NCBI GenBank assembly: GCA_902489645.1
Contig: CABUAW010000034.1
Span: forward strand, 1-27,922
Direction: 5' to 3'
DNA from: an uncultured Lachnospiraceae bacterium
GTDB lineage: Bacteria; Bacillota; Clostridia; Lachnospirales; Lachnospiraceae
DNA: 27,922 nt
A program made the position numbers and the translations under genes. The notes below the pieces were generated by a model. It saw only the letters and a program-made list of their open reading frames with translations. It was not told the DNA's origin and did not search any database. Positions within the stretch are counted from its first letter, which is position 1. Every line of letters begins with the position of its first letter. Below are positions 17,181-24,918 of the stretch, in pieces.

Positions 17181-17229
17181 GACGGCCCGTTTCTTTTTAA
17201 ATACATCGATTTTAAAGAAACAGGCCGTC
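17181..17229. repeat. Long inverted repeat at the 3' end of the envelope operon
   Basis: GACGGCC-c-GTTTCTTT (17181-17196) pairs with AAAGAAAC-a-GGCCGTC (17214-17229), with one mismatch in 16 and a 17-nt loop. It starts 4 bp past the stop of the last small lipoprotein gene. It has no T-run on either side, so it is an atypical terminator, an mRNA-stabilising 3' end, or a mobile repeat unit. Confidence 0.7.
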
Positions 17230-17233
17230 AGTA

Positions 17234-17572
17234 CTATTTAATTTTCTTAAACTCAACTACAGAAGAATCATTATTATTCGCCAAATTTATATTTAACACA
17301 CCATTCTCTAAAGAATAGTCATAGATTCTATCCTTACGACGAGAAATTATTTTTATCTCCGTATCGCTTAACACCTCGTATGTACCACTATCTGTACTCA
17401 TTGCTGTTTCTCCTGCATCATAATCCCAATCCCCTGTATTATAAAAGGTTAATACATCTCCTCGCTCATTTTGCCATGTCCCTATCAATTTGCTTTCTTT
17501 GCTTCCGGCGCCACACGCCACAAATACCAAAATAACTATAATTGAAATAAATAATAAACTTAACTTTTTCAT
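17234..17572 (-). CDS. Small lipoprotein, last gene of the envelope operon
   Basis: A 112-residue protein from ATG 17572 with GGAGG. It has a lipoprotein signal with lipobox VFVAC, lipidated Cys at residue 20. The mature part begins with SKLIGTWQNERGD and alternates short beta strands (VLTFYNTGDWDYD, GTYEVLSDTEIKII, YSLENGVLNINL). This pattern resembles small lipocalin-like or META-like 'GTW' domains of secreted proteins, though I cannot name the family. It follows the larger lipoprotein gene by 22 bp and is probably co-transcribed. It is likely displayed on the outer face of the membrane. Function is unknown. Confidence 0.85.
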   Translation of the reverse strand: MKKLSLLFISIIVILVFVACGAGSKESKLIGTWQNERGDVLTFYNTGDWDYDAGETAMSTDSGTYEVLSDTEIKIISRRKDRIYDYSLENGVLNINLANNNDSSVVEFKKIK

Positions 17573-17594
17573 AATTTTCCTCCAATTTAAAATT

Positions 17595-19208
17595 TTAATC
17601 TATCTGGTCGTATATTTTTCTCGGAAATCCTTTTCCCGTCGTAGAGCTATCCCAAAGAACATTACCGCTTCCACCTTCATCTTCGCATATTTTATAACGG
17701 CCATTATCATTTAGCTCAAAATCGCCCTGTATTTCACCCTCACAAGCCTGATAAGTATCCGTACATACCGATTTGTCCACACCAAGCCAGGTCACATGCA
17801 TCTCTCCATCTTCCATACTATCTGTATAATTTCCCTCGATATACGCATATAGAGGACTCTTCTCATTTGTAAATCCTCTCAATGAATAATAAATTTTACA
17901 GTAACCATTACCCTTGTTATCTTTCCATTCACCATCAATATAATAATATTGATTTCCATATTCCTTTGACAATCGCAAATCTTCTTTCCATTGAACCCCT
18001 TGTCCCTGGCGCTTTCCATTTACGACCTGTCCATAGTAAATCCCGGAACCATAGGAATATATCAACGCTTCCCCATCCTCTAACTCATCTACCAACTGAT
18101 TATTCTGAAAATAAAGAGTATTCCACAGCGTATCCCGGGTTTCAAGGATGTCAAAAATGGCTTCATAATCTTTGCTTGCCATGCAATCATAAATTGCCTT
18201 CATAAATTCTACCTTTTTCTTGTCCGAAGTTTTCTCAACTTTCTTTTCTTCTTTTTGAACGGATGCCTGTTTATCTACCTTAATCGTTTTATATTCATTT
18301 ACATATTTATCATATTTATCATATTCTCCATCTCCATCATAGTGGATATACTCTACTATATTTCCCCACTCATCATAACTTATTTCAACCCAGCTAATCT
18401 CATATGGGGAAATATAAGAATCCAAATTTCCTGAAAAATCTTCCAAGCCTCTCCACTGAATCAAATTACCCATATCATCATATAAATACTCACAACGTCC
18501 AATATTCCAAAGACTTCCGTCTGCTCCATATCTTCTATACTCTATACAATCTCCATAGGTATTATAAACATAGTCTTCCCAGCTATATAGTTTTTCGGGA
18601 TTTTCTATATCCACATAAACATATTTTTTCACAACTTCTCCATTATCATTATAAACACTCTCTTCTATAAATCCAGAATCTATCTCTCCTTTATCATTAA
18701 GGCTCATCGACCTTCTCACTTCTTTATCCTCACCTTCATATATATATTCGTCTATAAGGCCTATCTCGCCTTCAAACCAGATTTCTTCTTTTTTTACTCT
18801 CCCCTGTTCATCATAAGATTTCACAGATTTATAATCTTCATATGCTTCTCCATCTTCTCCTTGTCCTAGGTACAACCTTTCCAGTAAATTTCCGTTATTA
18901 TCATACAGACATTTCTCCCACATAAACCCTTCATCATTAAAAACTTTCATCTCTTTTTTATTTCCATCTTCATCATATGTATACACCACCGTTTCCGCCA
19001 ACTCACCATTCTCATCATATCCATTTTCTTTAATCACATTCCCCTTTTCGTCATGTTCAAACTCTGTCCACCCAGTTATTTCATCATTCTCATTGTACTC
19101 CGTCCGCTTAATAAGTAGCTGCTTTTCCTCTTTTCCCATACTTGAGCAACCAACTAATATAACGCACAACATTAATGCCATCAGTAATATTTCTACTTTC
19201 TTTTCCAC
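17595..19208 (-). CDS. Lipoprotein with YD-type repeats and C-terminal MORN-like repeats
   Basis: A 537-residue protein from GTG 19208, with GGGGG 7 nt upstream. The signal ends in lipobox ILVGC. Residues ~35-310 contain about ten degenerate repeats of 18-22 residues, of the form YDENGELxE/YTYDEDGNKKE, as in RHS/YD beta-strand repeats. A Lys/Glu linker (~310-330) and a helical stretch (~330-370) follow. The C-terminal ~150 residues hold MORN-like units (YYGQVVNGKRQGQGVQW, YYIDGEWKDNKGNGYCKIYY). There is no RHS core boundary or toxin domain, so this is not a full RHS toxin. It is predicted to be a surface-anchored, extended beta-repeat binding protein. Codon use and base composition are AT-rich like the rest of the island. 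Function is unknown. Confidence 0.88.
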   Translation of the reverse strand: MEKKVEILLMALMLCVILVGCSSMGKEEKQLLIKRTEYNENDEITGWTEFEHDEKGNVIKENGYDENGELAETVVYTYDEDGNKKEMKVFNDEGFMWEKCLYDNNGNLLERLYLGQGEDGEAYEDYKSVKSYDEQGRVKKEEIWFEGEIGLIDEYIYEGEDKEVRRSMSLNDKGEIDSGFIEESVYNDNGEVVKKYVYVDIENPEKLYSWEDYVYNTYGDCIEYRRYGADGSLWNIGRCEYLYDDMGNLIQWRGLEDFSGNLDSYISPYEISWVEISYDEWGNIVEYIHYDGDGEYDKYDKYVNEYKTIKVDKQASVQKEEKKVEKTSDKKKVEFMKAIYDCMASKDYEAIFDILETRDTLWNTLYFQNNQLVDELEDGEALIYSYGSGIYYGQVVNGKRQGQGVQWKEDLRLSKEYGNQYYYIDGEWKDNKGNGYCKIYYSLRGFTNEKSPLYAYIEGNYTDSMEDGEMHVTWLGVDKSVCTDTYQACEGEIQGDFELNDNGRYKICEDEGGSGNVLWDSSTTGKGFPRKIYDQID

Positions 19209-19233
19209 AGTATTTCCCCCTCAATTTATCGTT

Positions 19234-19740
19234 TCACACAATTCCGCATAGTTTCAATACAATCATTTGAAGTCCCGCTCCGACAGCCGAAACTAAAATA
19301 TATTTTGCAATATTTTTTGGCGAATCTAAAGACTCTATCATCGAATAACAAATACCCTCTGTACCAAATATCAAAAACATCATTGGCAGCACCACAATAC
19401 ACACACCTAAAATAAGTCCCAGCAATTCAAAAATAAAATTAAAAACCCCAACATTGCCTAAATCCGGAATAGATTCCAACATATCCTTCAAAAATAAAGT
19501 CGCGGGAATTAAGCGGACCGTATCAGCAACAGAACAGATAAATTTGTTTTCAAATGGCATTTTAACCTTATTCTGCACTATTAGTGACTTGCAAAGAGAA
19601 AACGCCAGAATAATCATTACAACCCATCCAAAATTCTCACTAATCCACAAGCCTAATTCAGCCGCACTTGCAGCGCCCACAAACGCCATAAACAAAAGGA
19701 TAAAACACACTGTTCCCAAATCGAAAAAAATTAAAATCAT
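19234..19740 (-). CDS. Polytopic membrane protein of the envelope operon, unknown function
   Basis: I choose ATG 19740 because GGGAGG lies 6 nt upstream, giving 168 residues. A longer in-frame GTG at 19803 overlaps the preceding stop but has no ribosome site. It has about four hydrophobic segments: ~1-25, ~35-53, ~85-115 (VFNFIFELLGLILGVCIVVLPMMF) and ~140-165. A loop with EGICYSMIESLDSPKNIAKY joins the last two. No catalytic or transport motif is recognised. It lies between two genes for exported proteins, so it may anchor or export them. The family is unknown to me. Confidence 0.75.
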   Translation of the reverse strand: MILIFFDLGTVCFILLFMAFVGAASAAELGLWISENFGWVVMIILAFSLCKSLIVQNKVKMPFENKFICSVADTVRLIPATLFLKDMLESIPDLGNVGVFNFIFELLGLILGVCIVVLPMMFLIFGTEGICYSMIESLDSPKNIAKYILVSAVGAGLQMIVLKLCGIV

Positions 19741-19793
19741 GACTTTCCTCCCTATACTTAGAAATGCCTTTATGCTATCGTATTTATTTGCTT

Positions 19794-21638
19794 CTATTTC
19801 CACCAGGATATTTTCAACTCGGGGGCATTCTCGGGAACAATTGATTCAAAAATCGTACCCCCCGTTGTCCTAAACTCTATATGCAAACCATCCTCAGCCA
19901 AATATAACTGCAACTCATCATCCATATTTTTTGTTATACCTTTCAAAATCATTTGACACTCCTCTGGATTTAATGAATACTTTAATATTGTTTCTTTAAT
20001 CTCTGCTTCATTTCCATAAAATATATCACCAAATTTTAATTCCTTTCCTTCCTTAACGCTATATAAACGGCTTTTTTTAGGTATCGCTGCTGCCCACTCA
20101 CCGTTACTCCATCTCCAGCTACTATACTTATCTATCGAAATATAACCATTATCATTGTAAATCACCTCTAAATTCATATCGATTATCAAAGGATACGCAG
20201 GTTTCCGATAAAATTGCTCAATATTCCTCTGCGTCCACCCATCGGGCTTTTCTATTTGCCCCATAATCTCATTAAGTTTCTCTACTGCTTCGGAGTCGTC
20301 GCTATAAAAAAATGGATAAATGCTTGTACACACGAGAGCTTCTTCTCCTGCTAATGTATAAGTAGTTTCACTTTTTGTAATATACTCATACTCTATCTCA
20401 TTTAAATTTAAATGCTTAATATTCGTCTGAATTTCCATAACTTTTTCCGTTTTATCCTTATACCACTGTTCAGCTTCCTTCCCCACATCCCGATTCATCC
20501 ATGACTGTAATCCCGAATCATTGGCAACAGTACTATACAAACAATACTCTCCGCGTATTCTGCAGCCAATTAAGAATTGAGAATACATTACATATTTTTC
20601 CTTTTCCGATAATGCAGATTCTTCTCCATATTTTAAGAGAAAATCATTTCCCGTTTCTAGAATTCCATCCTGTAAAATCAGGCTAATATCATAGAGAGCC
20701 ATCATTTCCAGGACTCGATTAATCATATCTTCTCCACCAACAGCAATATTCCCAACCAACACACCAATCAATTCCCCAAGTTCCCATGAATCCTTTATTA
20801 AACCCGCTTTCGAAATGATATCGCTGCCCACATCTGTAATAAACCTTACTCCGGAATCATTTTTATAATCGGGTGTCTGTTTTATACTGTCAAAAAAGAT
20901 ATCTTCAAAAAAGAATTCTGTATAATCCTCAAAATTCTCATCACTTATCTTAGAATAAGCCTTTAATTTTAACTCCATATACCTGTCCATTCCATCACGT
21001 AATTCCTGTGCAGCCTCTTTCAACTCACCATCTGATTTTTCAATAATTAAATTCAAAAAAGTATCATAAGATGAATAATCCTGCACCAACGTTTCCAGGT
21101 AACTTACATACTCAATCCACCTTTCATCTTCTTTTATACCTATTCCCAGACAATCTATTGCAACAGATAATTGTTCTTCAAATTTTGTTGCCGCTGGATT
21201 ATTTCCAGCCATAACTGAAATAACATGATTTGACATTTCTGCAATATCCATAGCATAATCTTTAAAATTCCTTAAATTATCTCTGCTTTTTTGTTCCGCT
21301 ATATCAGTGGCATTATCCATTTCATATGTCGCAATAATATTGAGCAATACTTCCATATATTTCTCTTTATCCGGTTCCGCGCCCGACTCAATAAAAAAGT
21401 CAACCATACCCATAAAGTATAACGAACCCGCATTACTTCGAAAATTTTCCACAAATTGCATATAACCATAATTATTTCTCAAAACTAATAATTTAGGATT
21501 GTAACTTCCCAAATAATCAAAAAAATCTGTCTCTTCCCCTGTAGGTGTCTCAGCATTTTTTCTATCATCTGCAAATACCTGATAACTTCCTGTCCATAAC
21601 AAAACAGCCGACAATATGATACACAGATACTTTTTCAT
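19794..21638 (-). CDS. Large secreted helical protein with C-terminal RsiV/DUF3298-like domain
   Basis: A 614-residue protein from ATG 21638, whose ATG overlaps the preceding TGA (ATGA). The signal peptide MKKYLCIILSAVLLWTGSYQVFA is followed by ADD, with a probable cleavage after VFA. Residues ~30-390 are mainly helical and match no family I know. The C-terminal ~220 residues read like the DUF4163/DUF3298 module of RsiV and PdaC: paired strands SETTYTLAGEEALVCTSIYP, a YISIDKYSSWRWSNG strand, and LYSVKEGKELKFGDIF then LAEDGLHIEF. In RsiV this module binds lysozyme. I infer an extracellular sensing or binding role. The assignment to this module is by eye and moderate. Confidence 0.8.
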   Translation of the reverse strand: MKKYLCIILSAVLLWTGSYQVFADDRKNAETPTGEETDFFDYLGSYNPKLLVLRNNYGYMQFVENFRSNAGSLYFMGMVDFFIESGAEPDKEKYMEVLLNIIATYEMDNATDIAEQKSRDNLRNFKDYAMDIAEMSNHVISVMAGNNPAATKFEEQLSVAIDCLGIGIKEDERWIEYVSYLETLVQDYSSYDTFLNLIIEKSDGELKEAAQELRDGMDRYMELKLKAYSKISDENFEDYTEFFFEDIFFDSIKQTPDYKNDSGVRFITDVGSDIISKAGLIKDSWELGELIGVLVGNIAVGGEDMINRVLEMMALYDISLILQDGILETGNDFLLKYGEESALSEKEKYVMYSQFLIGCRIRGEYCLYSTVANDSGLQSWMNRDVGKEAEQWYKDKTEKVMEIQTNIKHLNLNEIEYEYITKSETTYTLAGEEALVCTSIYPFFYSDDSEAVEKLNEIMGQIEKPDGWTQRNIEQFYRKPAYPLIIDMNLEVIYNDNGYISIDKYSSWRWSNGEWAAAIPKKSRLYSVKEGKELKFGDIFYGNEAEIKETILKYSLNPEECQMILKGITKNMDDELQLYLAEDGLHIEFRTTGGTIFESIVPENAPELKISWWK

Positions 21639-22057
21639 TCCTCGGCACTCCATTCTTCTGTAATTACCGTCTGTTTTATAGCTTCACACATCAATTCTTT
21701 AGTTATTTGCTGCAAAAAAGCTTCTTTTATGATTTCATCTTCCAGTTTAGAAACATTGAAAATATACTCTTTTTTTAAATCTGAATATTTTTCAAGTATT
21801 TCTTTATCAATCTTTACATCCGTTTCCTGCAAATGCCCAGACAGCTCATCATATATGGCCACCAGGTCAGGAACTTTCACTAAAACCATATAGTCCTCAT
21901 CACTAACTTCCTGTATAATTTCGTAATTTCGGATTGCCTGATTATATATACTATCTATATCTCTTTTCCTGTTACTCACCTTCTGTTTGCCACAAGCAAT
22001 CAAAACACCTGCACAGACAAACAACATATACATCTTTAAGAATTTCAATTTATTCAT
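21635..22057 (-). CDS. Small lipoprotein, first gene of the envelope operon
   Basis: A 140-residue protein from ATG 22057 with AGAGG; a longer in-frame TTG at 22177 is part of the -35 box. The signal ends in lipobox VLIAC (Cys at ~22). The mature part is helical and highly charged (DSIYNQAIRNYEIIQEVSDEDY, EILEKYSDLKKEYIFNVSKLEDEIIKEAF), probably a coiled-coil or helical bundle. It has no known family to me. Its stop overlaps the next start by 4 nt, so the two are tightly coupled and may work together at the membrane surface. Confidence 0.83.
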   Translation of the reverse strand: MNKLKFLKMYMLFVCAGVLIACGKQKVSNRKRDIDSIYNQAIRNYEIIQEVSDEDYMVLVKVPDLVAIYDELSGHLQETDVKIDKEILEKYSDLKKEYIFNVSKLEDEIIKEAFLQQITKELMCEAIKQTVITEEWSAEE

Positions 22058-22118
22058 AACATTTTCCTCTTTTAGATTTTTATTAAATTTTGTTCTTCGC
22101 TCATTAAACAAGTATAAG

Positions 22119-22147
22119 TTGTTAATAATATTTGTATTACTTATAAA
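22119..22147 (+). promoter_or_regulatory. Candidate promoter for the XRE regulator gene
   Basis: TTGTTA (22119-22124), 17 bp, TATAAA (22142-22147). The -10 lies 1 bp from that of the opposing promoter. The region is very AT-rich, so chance matches are easy; confidence is moderate. Confidence 0.5.
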
Positions 22148-22148
22148 A

Positions 22149-22177
22149 AGTATAATTTTAACTTCTATAAATGTCAA
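22149..22177 (-). promoter_or_regulatory. Near-consensus promoter of the envelope operon
   Basis: Minus-strand TTGACA (22177-22172), 17 bp, TATACT (22154-22149). Transcription should begin near 22142, with a leader of about 85 nt to ATG 22057. It faces the XRE promoter. Copies of AAGTA occur at 22110, 22148 and 22176, with the inverse TACTT at 22138, and overlap both promoters. Confidence 0.85.
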
Positions 22178-22215
22178 GTAATAGTTGTACCATTTTTATA
22201 TATGGGAGGCGAATT

Positions 22216-22533
22216 ATGAATAGAATTAAAGAATTAAGAGAAGAGAAACATATCACCCAAGTTCGATTGAGCATAGAGTTGGAAGTGTCCCAGGAAACCA
22301 TCAGTGCCTATGAAAAAGGTAAATATTATCCAAGCGCAAAATCCCTTATCCAGCTCTCAAAGATTTTTAACACATCTATTGATTATATATTAGGGATTTC
22401 TGAGGTAAGGAACCCCAAACTGGCTTCCCGTCTGACACATTATGAAAAACAATTGATTCTTTTAACCAAAGAAATGGATGACCTTGGTCGTGAAAAACTT
22501 TTATCATACGCGGAAGGTTACCTGAAAAAATAA
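22216..22533 (+). CDS. Small XRE/Cro-C1 family transcriptional regulator
   Basis: A 105-residue protein from ATG 22216 with GGGAGG. The N-terminal ~65 residues are a lambda-repressor-like helix-turn-helix domain: MNRIKELREEKHITQVRLSI, ELEVSQETISAYEKGKYYPS, AKSLIQLSKIFNTSIDYILG. A short helical tail of ~35 residues follows, perhaps for dimerisation. It is encoded divergently from the five-gene envelope operon, whose promoter it probably controls together with its own. No peptidase or ligand domain is fused. What it senses is unknown. Confidence 0.92.
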   Translation: MNRIKELREEKHITQVRLSIELEVSQETISAYEKGKYYPSAKSLIQLSKIFNTSIDYILGISEVRNPKLASRLTHYEKQLILLTKEMDDLGREKLLSYAEGYLKK

Positions 22534-22569
22534 AGGAGATGTCCTGAAAACGCATTTCAGGACATCTCC
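22524..22569 (-). terminator. Rho-independent terminator of the Rpn-type nuclease gene
   Basis: A perfect 15-bp stem (22535-22549 with 22555-22569) with loop ACGCA. On the minus strand it is followed by TTTATTTTTT, which overlaps the last codons of the convergent XRE gene. On the plus strand there is no T-run, but the stem could still mark the end of the XRE message. Confidence 0.9.
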
Positions 22570-22577
22570 CTGTCCAT

Positions 22578-23432
22578 TCAGTTTCTGTATTTTTTCCGCT
22601 CCTCCATCGGTATCTCCAAAGCATCCATGGCCTGTTCTGCCGTCCATTCCATGGTTTCCATCAACTTCCTTATGGATGCCAACCGTTCTGTTTCCTGGCC
22701 TTCTGTCAGGCCCGCGTCATGGCCTTCCCGGCGCGCTTCTTCCAGTTCTTCCCATAAACGCATATACTTTACACCCACTTCCTGACTGTTTTTCAACATA
22801 TCAATCTGGCCTGCAAGCTTCCGCACACGTTCATCCTGAATCTCCTTCTCCCGCTGCTCCGGATTTTCCACATAATGTAGAAATTCAACAAGGCCCGGAG
22901 AAACTTCGTCATCATTTTCCCCATGAGTGTTCAGGAAAATTCGCACAGCGCCATCATCCATCGACAATTCCGGAACCTCGTCACAGACCATCCGAAATGT
23001 ATAACGATACTTACTCCTCCCAAACAAATCAAAGGGCGCAATGAAAATCACATAAACATCGTTCATTTTGCCGAAGTTGAGTTCTCCCGGCTCTAAGAGA
23101 TTGACGTCGATAGCCGACTGATACAGACGGCTTCGCCTGAGCAGGAATCGTTTTCCCTTATTCTCTTTTTGGGCTTCCGCATCATAGATAACGTCATTCT
23201 CATCGACGGCCAGCAAATCCATCCGTACTGCCCGGGAATCGTAATAGGGTTCCTCCGTTTTCTCTGCAATGCCAATCCGAATCGACGGTACCTCTTTGTC
23301 CCCAAAAATAATCGAAAGAATATTCCGGCAAATATCCGGTTCACTCATAGCTGTATCAAAAAGGAATCGGTCGAGCAGTGTCAGCTCTTTTAACGGTTTG
23401 CGTACAGGTTTTTGATTTTTACTGTTCTTCAA
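22578..23432 (-). CDS. Rpn family PD-(D/E)XK nuclease (recombination-promoting nuclease / putative transposase)
   Basis: A 284-residue protein from TTG 23432 with AGGAGG. The N-terminus LTLLDRFLFDTAMSEPDICRNIL is the typical entry of PDDEXK_2 proteins. The active-site strand pair is RMDLLAVDENDVIYDAEAQ, giving Asp and Glu-x-Gln. RLYQSAIDVNLLEPGE and NDVYVIFIAPFD follow. The C-terminal third is a charged helix with a DAGLTEGQETERLAS tail, also typical. Relatives promote recA-independent recombination in E. coli and are multicopy in gut Clostridia. It is not a complete insertion sequence, and I saw no terminal repeats. It lies beside an AT-rich island. Confidence 0.9.
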   Translation of the reverse strand: MKNSKNQKPVRKPLKELTLLDRFLFDTAMSEPDICRNILSIIFGDKEVPSIRIGIAEKTEEPYYDSRAVRMDLLAVDENDVIYDAEAQKENKGKRFLLRRSRLYQSAIDVNLLEPGELNFGKMNDVYVIFIAPFDLFGRSKYRYTFRMVCDEVPELSMDDGAVRIFLNTHGENDDEVSPGLVEFLHYVENPEQREKEIQDERVRKLAGQIDMLKNSQEVGVKYMRLWEELEEARREGHDAGLTEGQETERLASIRKLMETMEWTAEQAMDALEIPMEERKKYRN

Positions 23433-23574
23433 TAAATTTCCTCCTTCATTGTAACATGTTTTCCCTTATCCTACAATGAGAGAGTAACATAACTTTCATG
23501 CAAAGCCTGTCGAAACGTGGTACCGAAACCCGTTTATTTATTGACAAAACATGCAACGGTAATTTTCTCCATCC

Positions 23575-24918
23575 CTACGGAAATTCCACCATAATACATG
23601 TGCCTTCGCCGGGTTTACTGTCTACGGTCAAAAAGGCCCGATGGAGCTTGGCGCCATGCTTGACGATGGCAAGGCCCAGGCCGGTGCCTCCGGTTTCTCT
23701 GGAATGGCTTTTATCCACCCGGTAAAAGCGCTCGAAGATGCGCTCCTGCTCATCCTCCGGCACGCCGATTCCCGTATCCCTCACGGACCATCGGACAGAA
23801 TAATCCGCCTTCGGCGAAGGTTCCATAAGTATGTGAACACAACCTCCGTCCCGGTTATATTTCACCGCATTATCACAAAGATTGTAAATCATTTCATAGA
23901 TAACCTGACGGACGCCGTTTATCACCGACACATCCCCGTCTATAGTTATCGTAATTTTCCTTTGGCGGGCCACCGACTGAAGGCTGTCAGCGACTTCTTT
24001 TGTCACCCGGTTCAAATCCACCGGTTCAAAAGGCATCCTATCCGACTGTTCATCCAATCGGGACAGCTTGATGATGTCCTCAATCAATGTGGTCATTCGG
24101 GTAGCCTCTTTATAAATCCGCCCGGCAAATTCCGGGATATCTTCTTTTTTGACCATATTGCGGCTGATAATTTCCGCATAACCGGAAATTGCCATCAATG
24201 GGGTTTTTAATTCATGGGAAACATTAGCGGAAAATTCCCGGCGGATGCCCTCGGCCTGTTTCAGTTCTTCCAATTGAATTCGAATACGTTCATTCTGCTG
24301 CTCCATCCGGTTAAGCAACGGTTTAAATTCCTCATATACAGGTTCCTCCAACGGCTTATCCAGATTTATTTCATTAATCGGCCGAACCATGCGTTCCGTT
24401 TCAATATATATCATAACAATAGAAATACCGATAATTGCCGCCACAAGCAAAATCATAAAGGGCATCATGGAAAACATCTGCTGATAAATACTGCCCATAG
24501 AACTGCTGACCCGGAGAATATTTCCGTCATCTAAAGTTACCGCATAATAATAAACCTTTTTGTCGAGGGTGTCCGAATCTCGCAGGGAGGAACCTGTGGA
24601 TTGATAAATAGCCTGTGAAATCTCCGGACGGTCTTTATGATTATTCATCGATGCTTCATCGGCCACCGAATCATACAGCACCTCACCTTCCCGGTTCACT
24701 ATAGTAATTCTCCGGCTGTCCTGGAACAATGTCTCACTTTTAAGGAAGTCCGTGCCCTCAGCGTCAATGGCCGCTTTTAGTATTTCAGCTTCATTTTCCG
24801 TACCTTTTTCCAATAAATCCACCGAATACGTATACATGAGAAAAGTCACCGCCAGAAAGGTCAGAATGACCGCGGCCGCAACAATAGCCACCGTATTGCG
24901 AATAATTTTCTTCTTCAT
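23575..24918 (-). CDS. phoR: Sensor histidine kinase, PhoR type
   Basis: A 447-residue membrane kinase. Helix 1 spans ~8-30, the extracellular PAS-like sensor ~33-150, and helix 2 ~155-175 (MPFMILLVAAIIGISIVMIYIE). A cytoplasmic linker lacks a clear HAMP pattern. The HisKA domain has His235 in SHELKTPL. The ATP-binding domain has N-box LCDNAVKYN, G1 VRDTGIGVP, F-box IFERFYRV and G2 GTGLGLAIVK. It overlaps the response regulator by 4 bp and follows phoU, so it is most likely the phosphate-starvation kinase PhoR. In this family, PhoU and the Pst transporter hold the kinase off when phosphate is plentiful. Confidence 0.9.
   Translation of the reverse strand: MKKKIIRNTVAIVAAAVILTFLAVTFLMYTYSVDLLEKGTENEAEILKAAIDAEGTDFLKSETLFQDSRRITIVNREGEVLYDSVADEASMNNHKDRPEISQAIYQSTGSSLRDSDTLDKKVYYYAVTLDDGNILRVSSSMGSIYQQMFSMMPFMILLVAAIIGISIVMIYIETERMVRPINEINLDKPLEEPVYEEFKPLLNRMEQQNERIRIQLEELKQAEGIRREFSANVSHELKTPLMAISGYAEIISRNMVKKEDIPEFAGRIYKEATRMTTLIEDIIKLSRLDEQSDRMPFEPVDLNRVTKEVADSLQSVARQRKITITIDGDVSVINGVRQVIYEMIYNLCDNAVKYNRDGGCVHILMEPSPKADYSVRWSVRDTGIGVPEDEQERIFERFYRVDKSHSRETGGTGLGLAIVKHGAKLHRAFLTVDSKPGEGTCIMVEFP

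Noticed and set aside
17595..19208. RHS-type polymorphic toxin
   Set aside because: YD-like repeats are present, but there is no RHS core motif, no C-terminal toxin domain and no adjacent immunity gene.
23440..23476. Promoter TTGTAG-17-TACAAT for the Rpn-type nuclease
   Set aside because: The predicted start of transcription would fall inside the ribosome binding site, leaving no usable leader.
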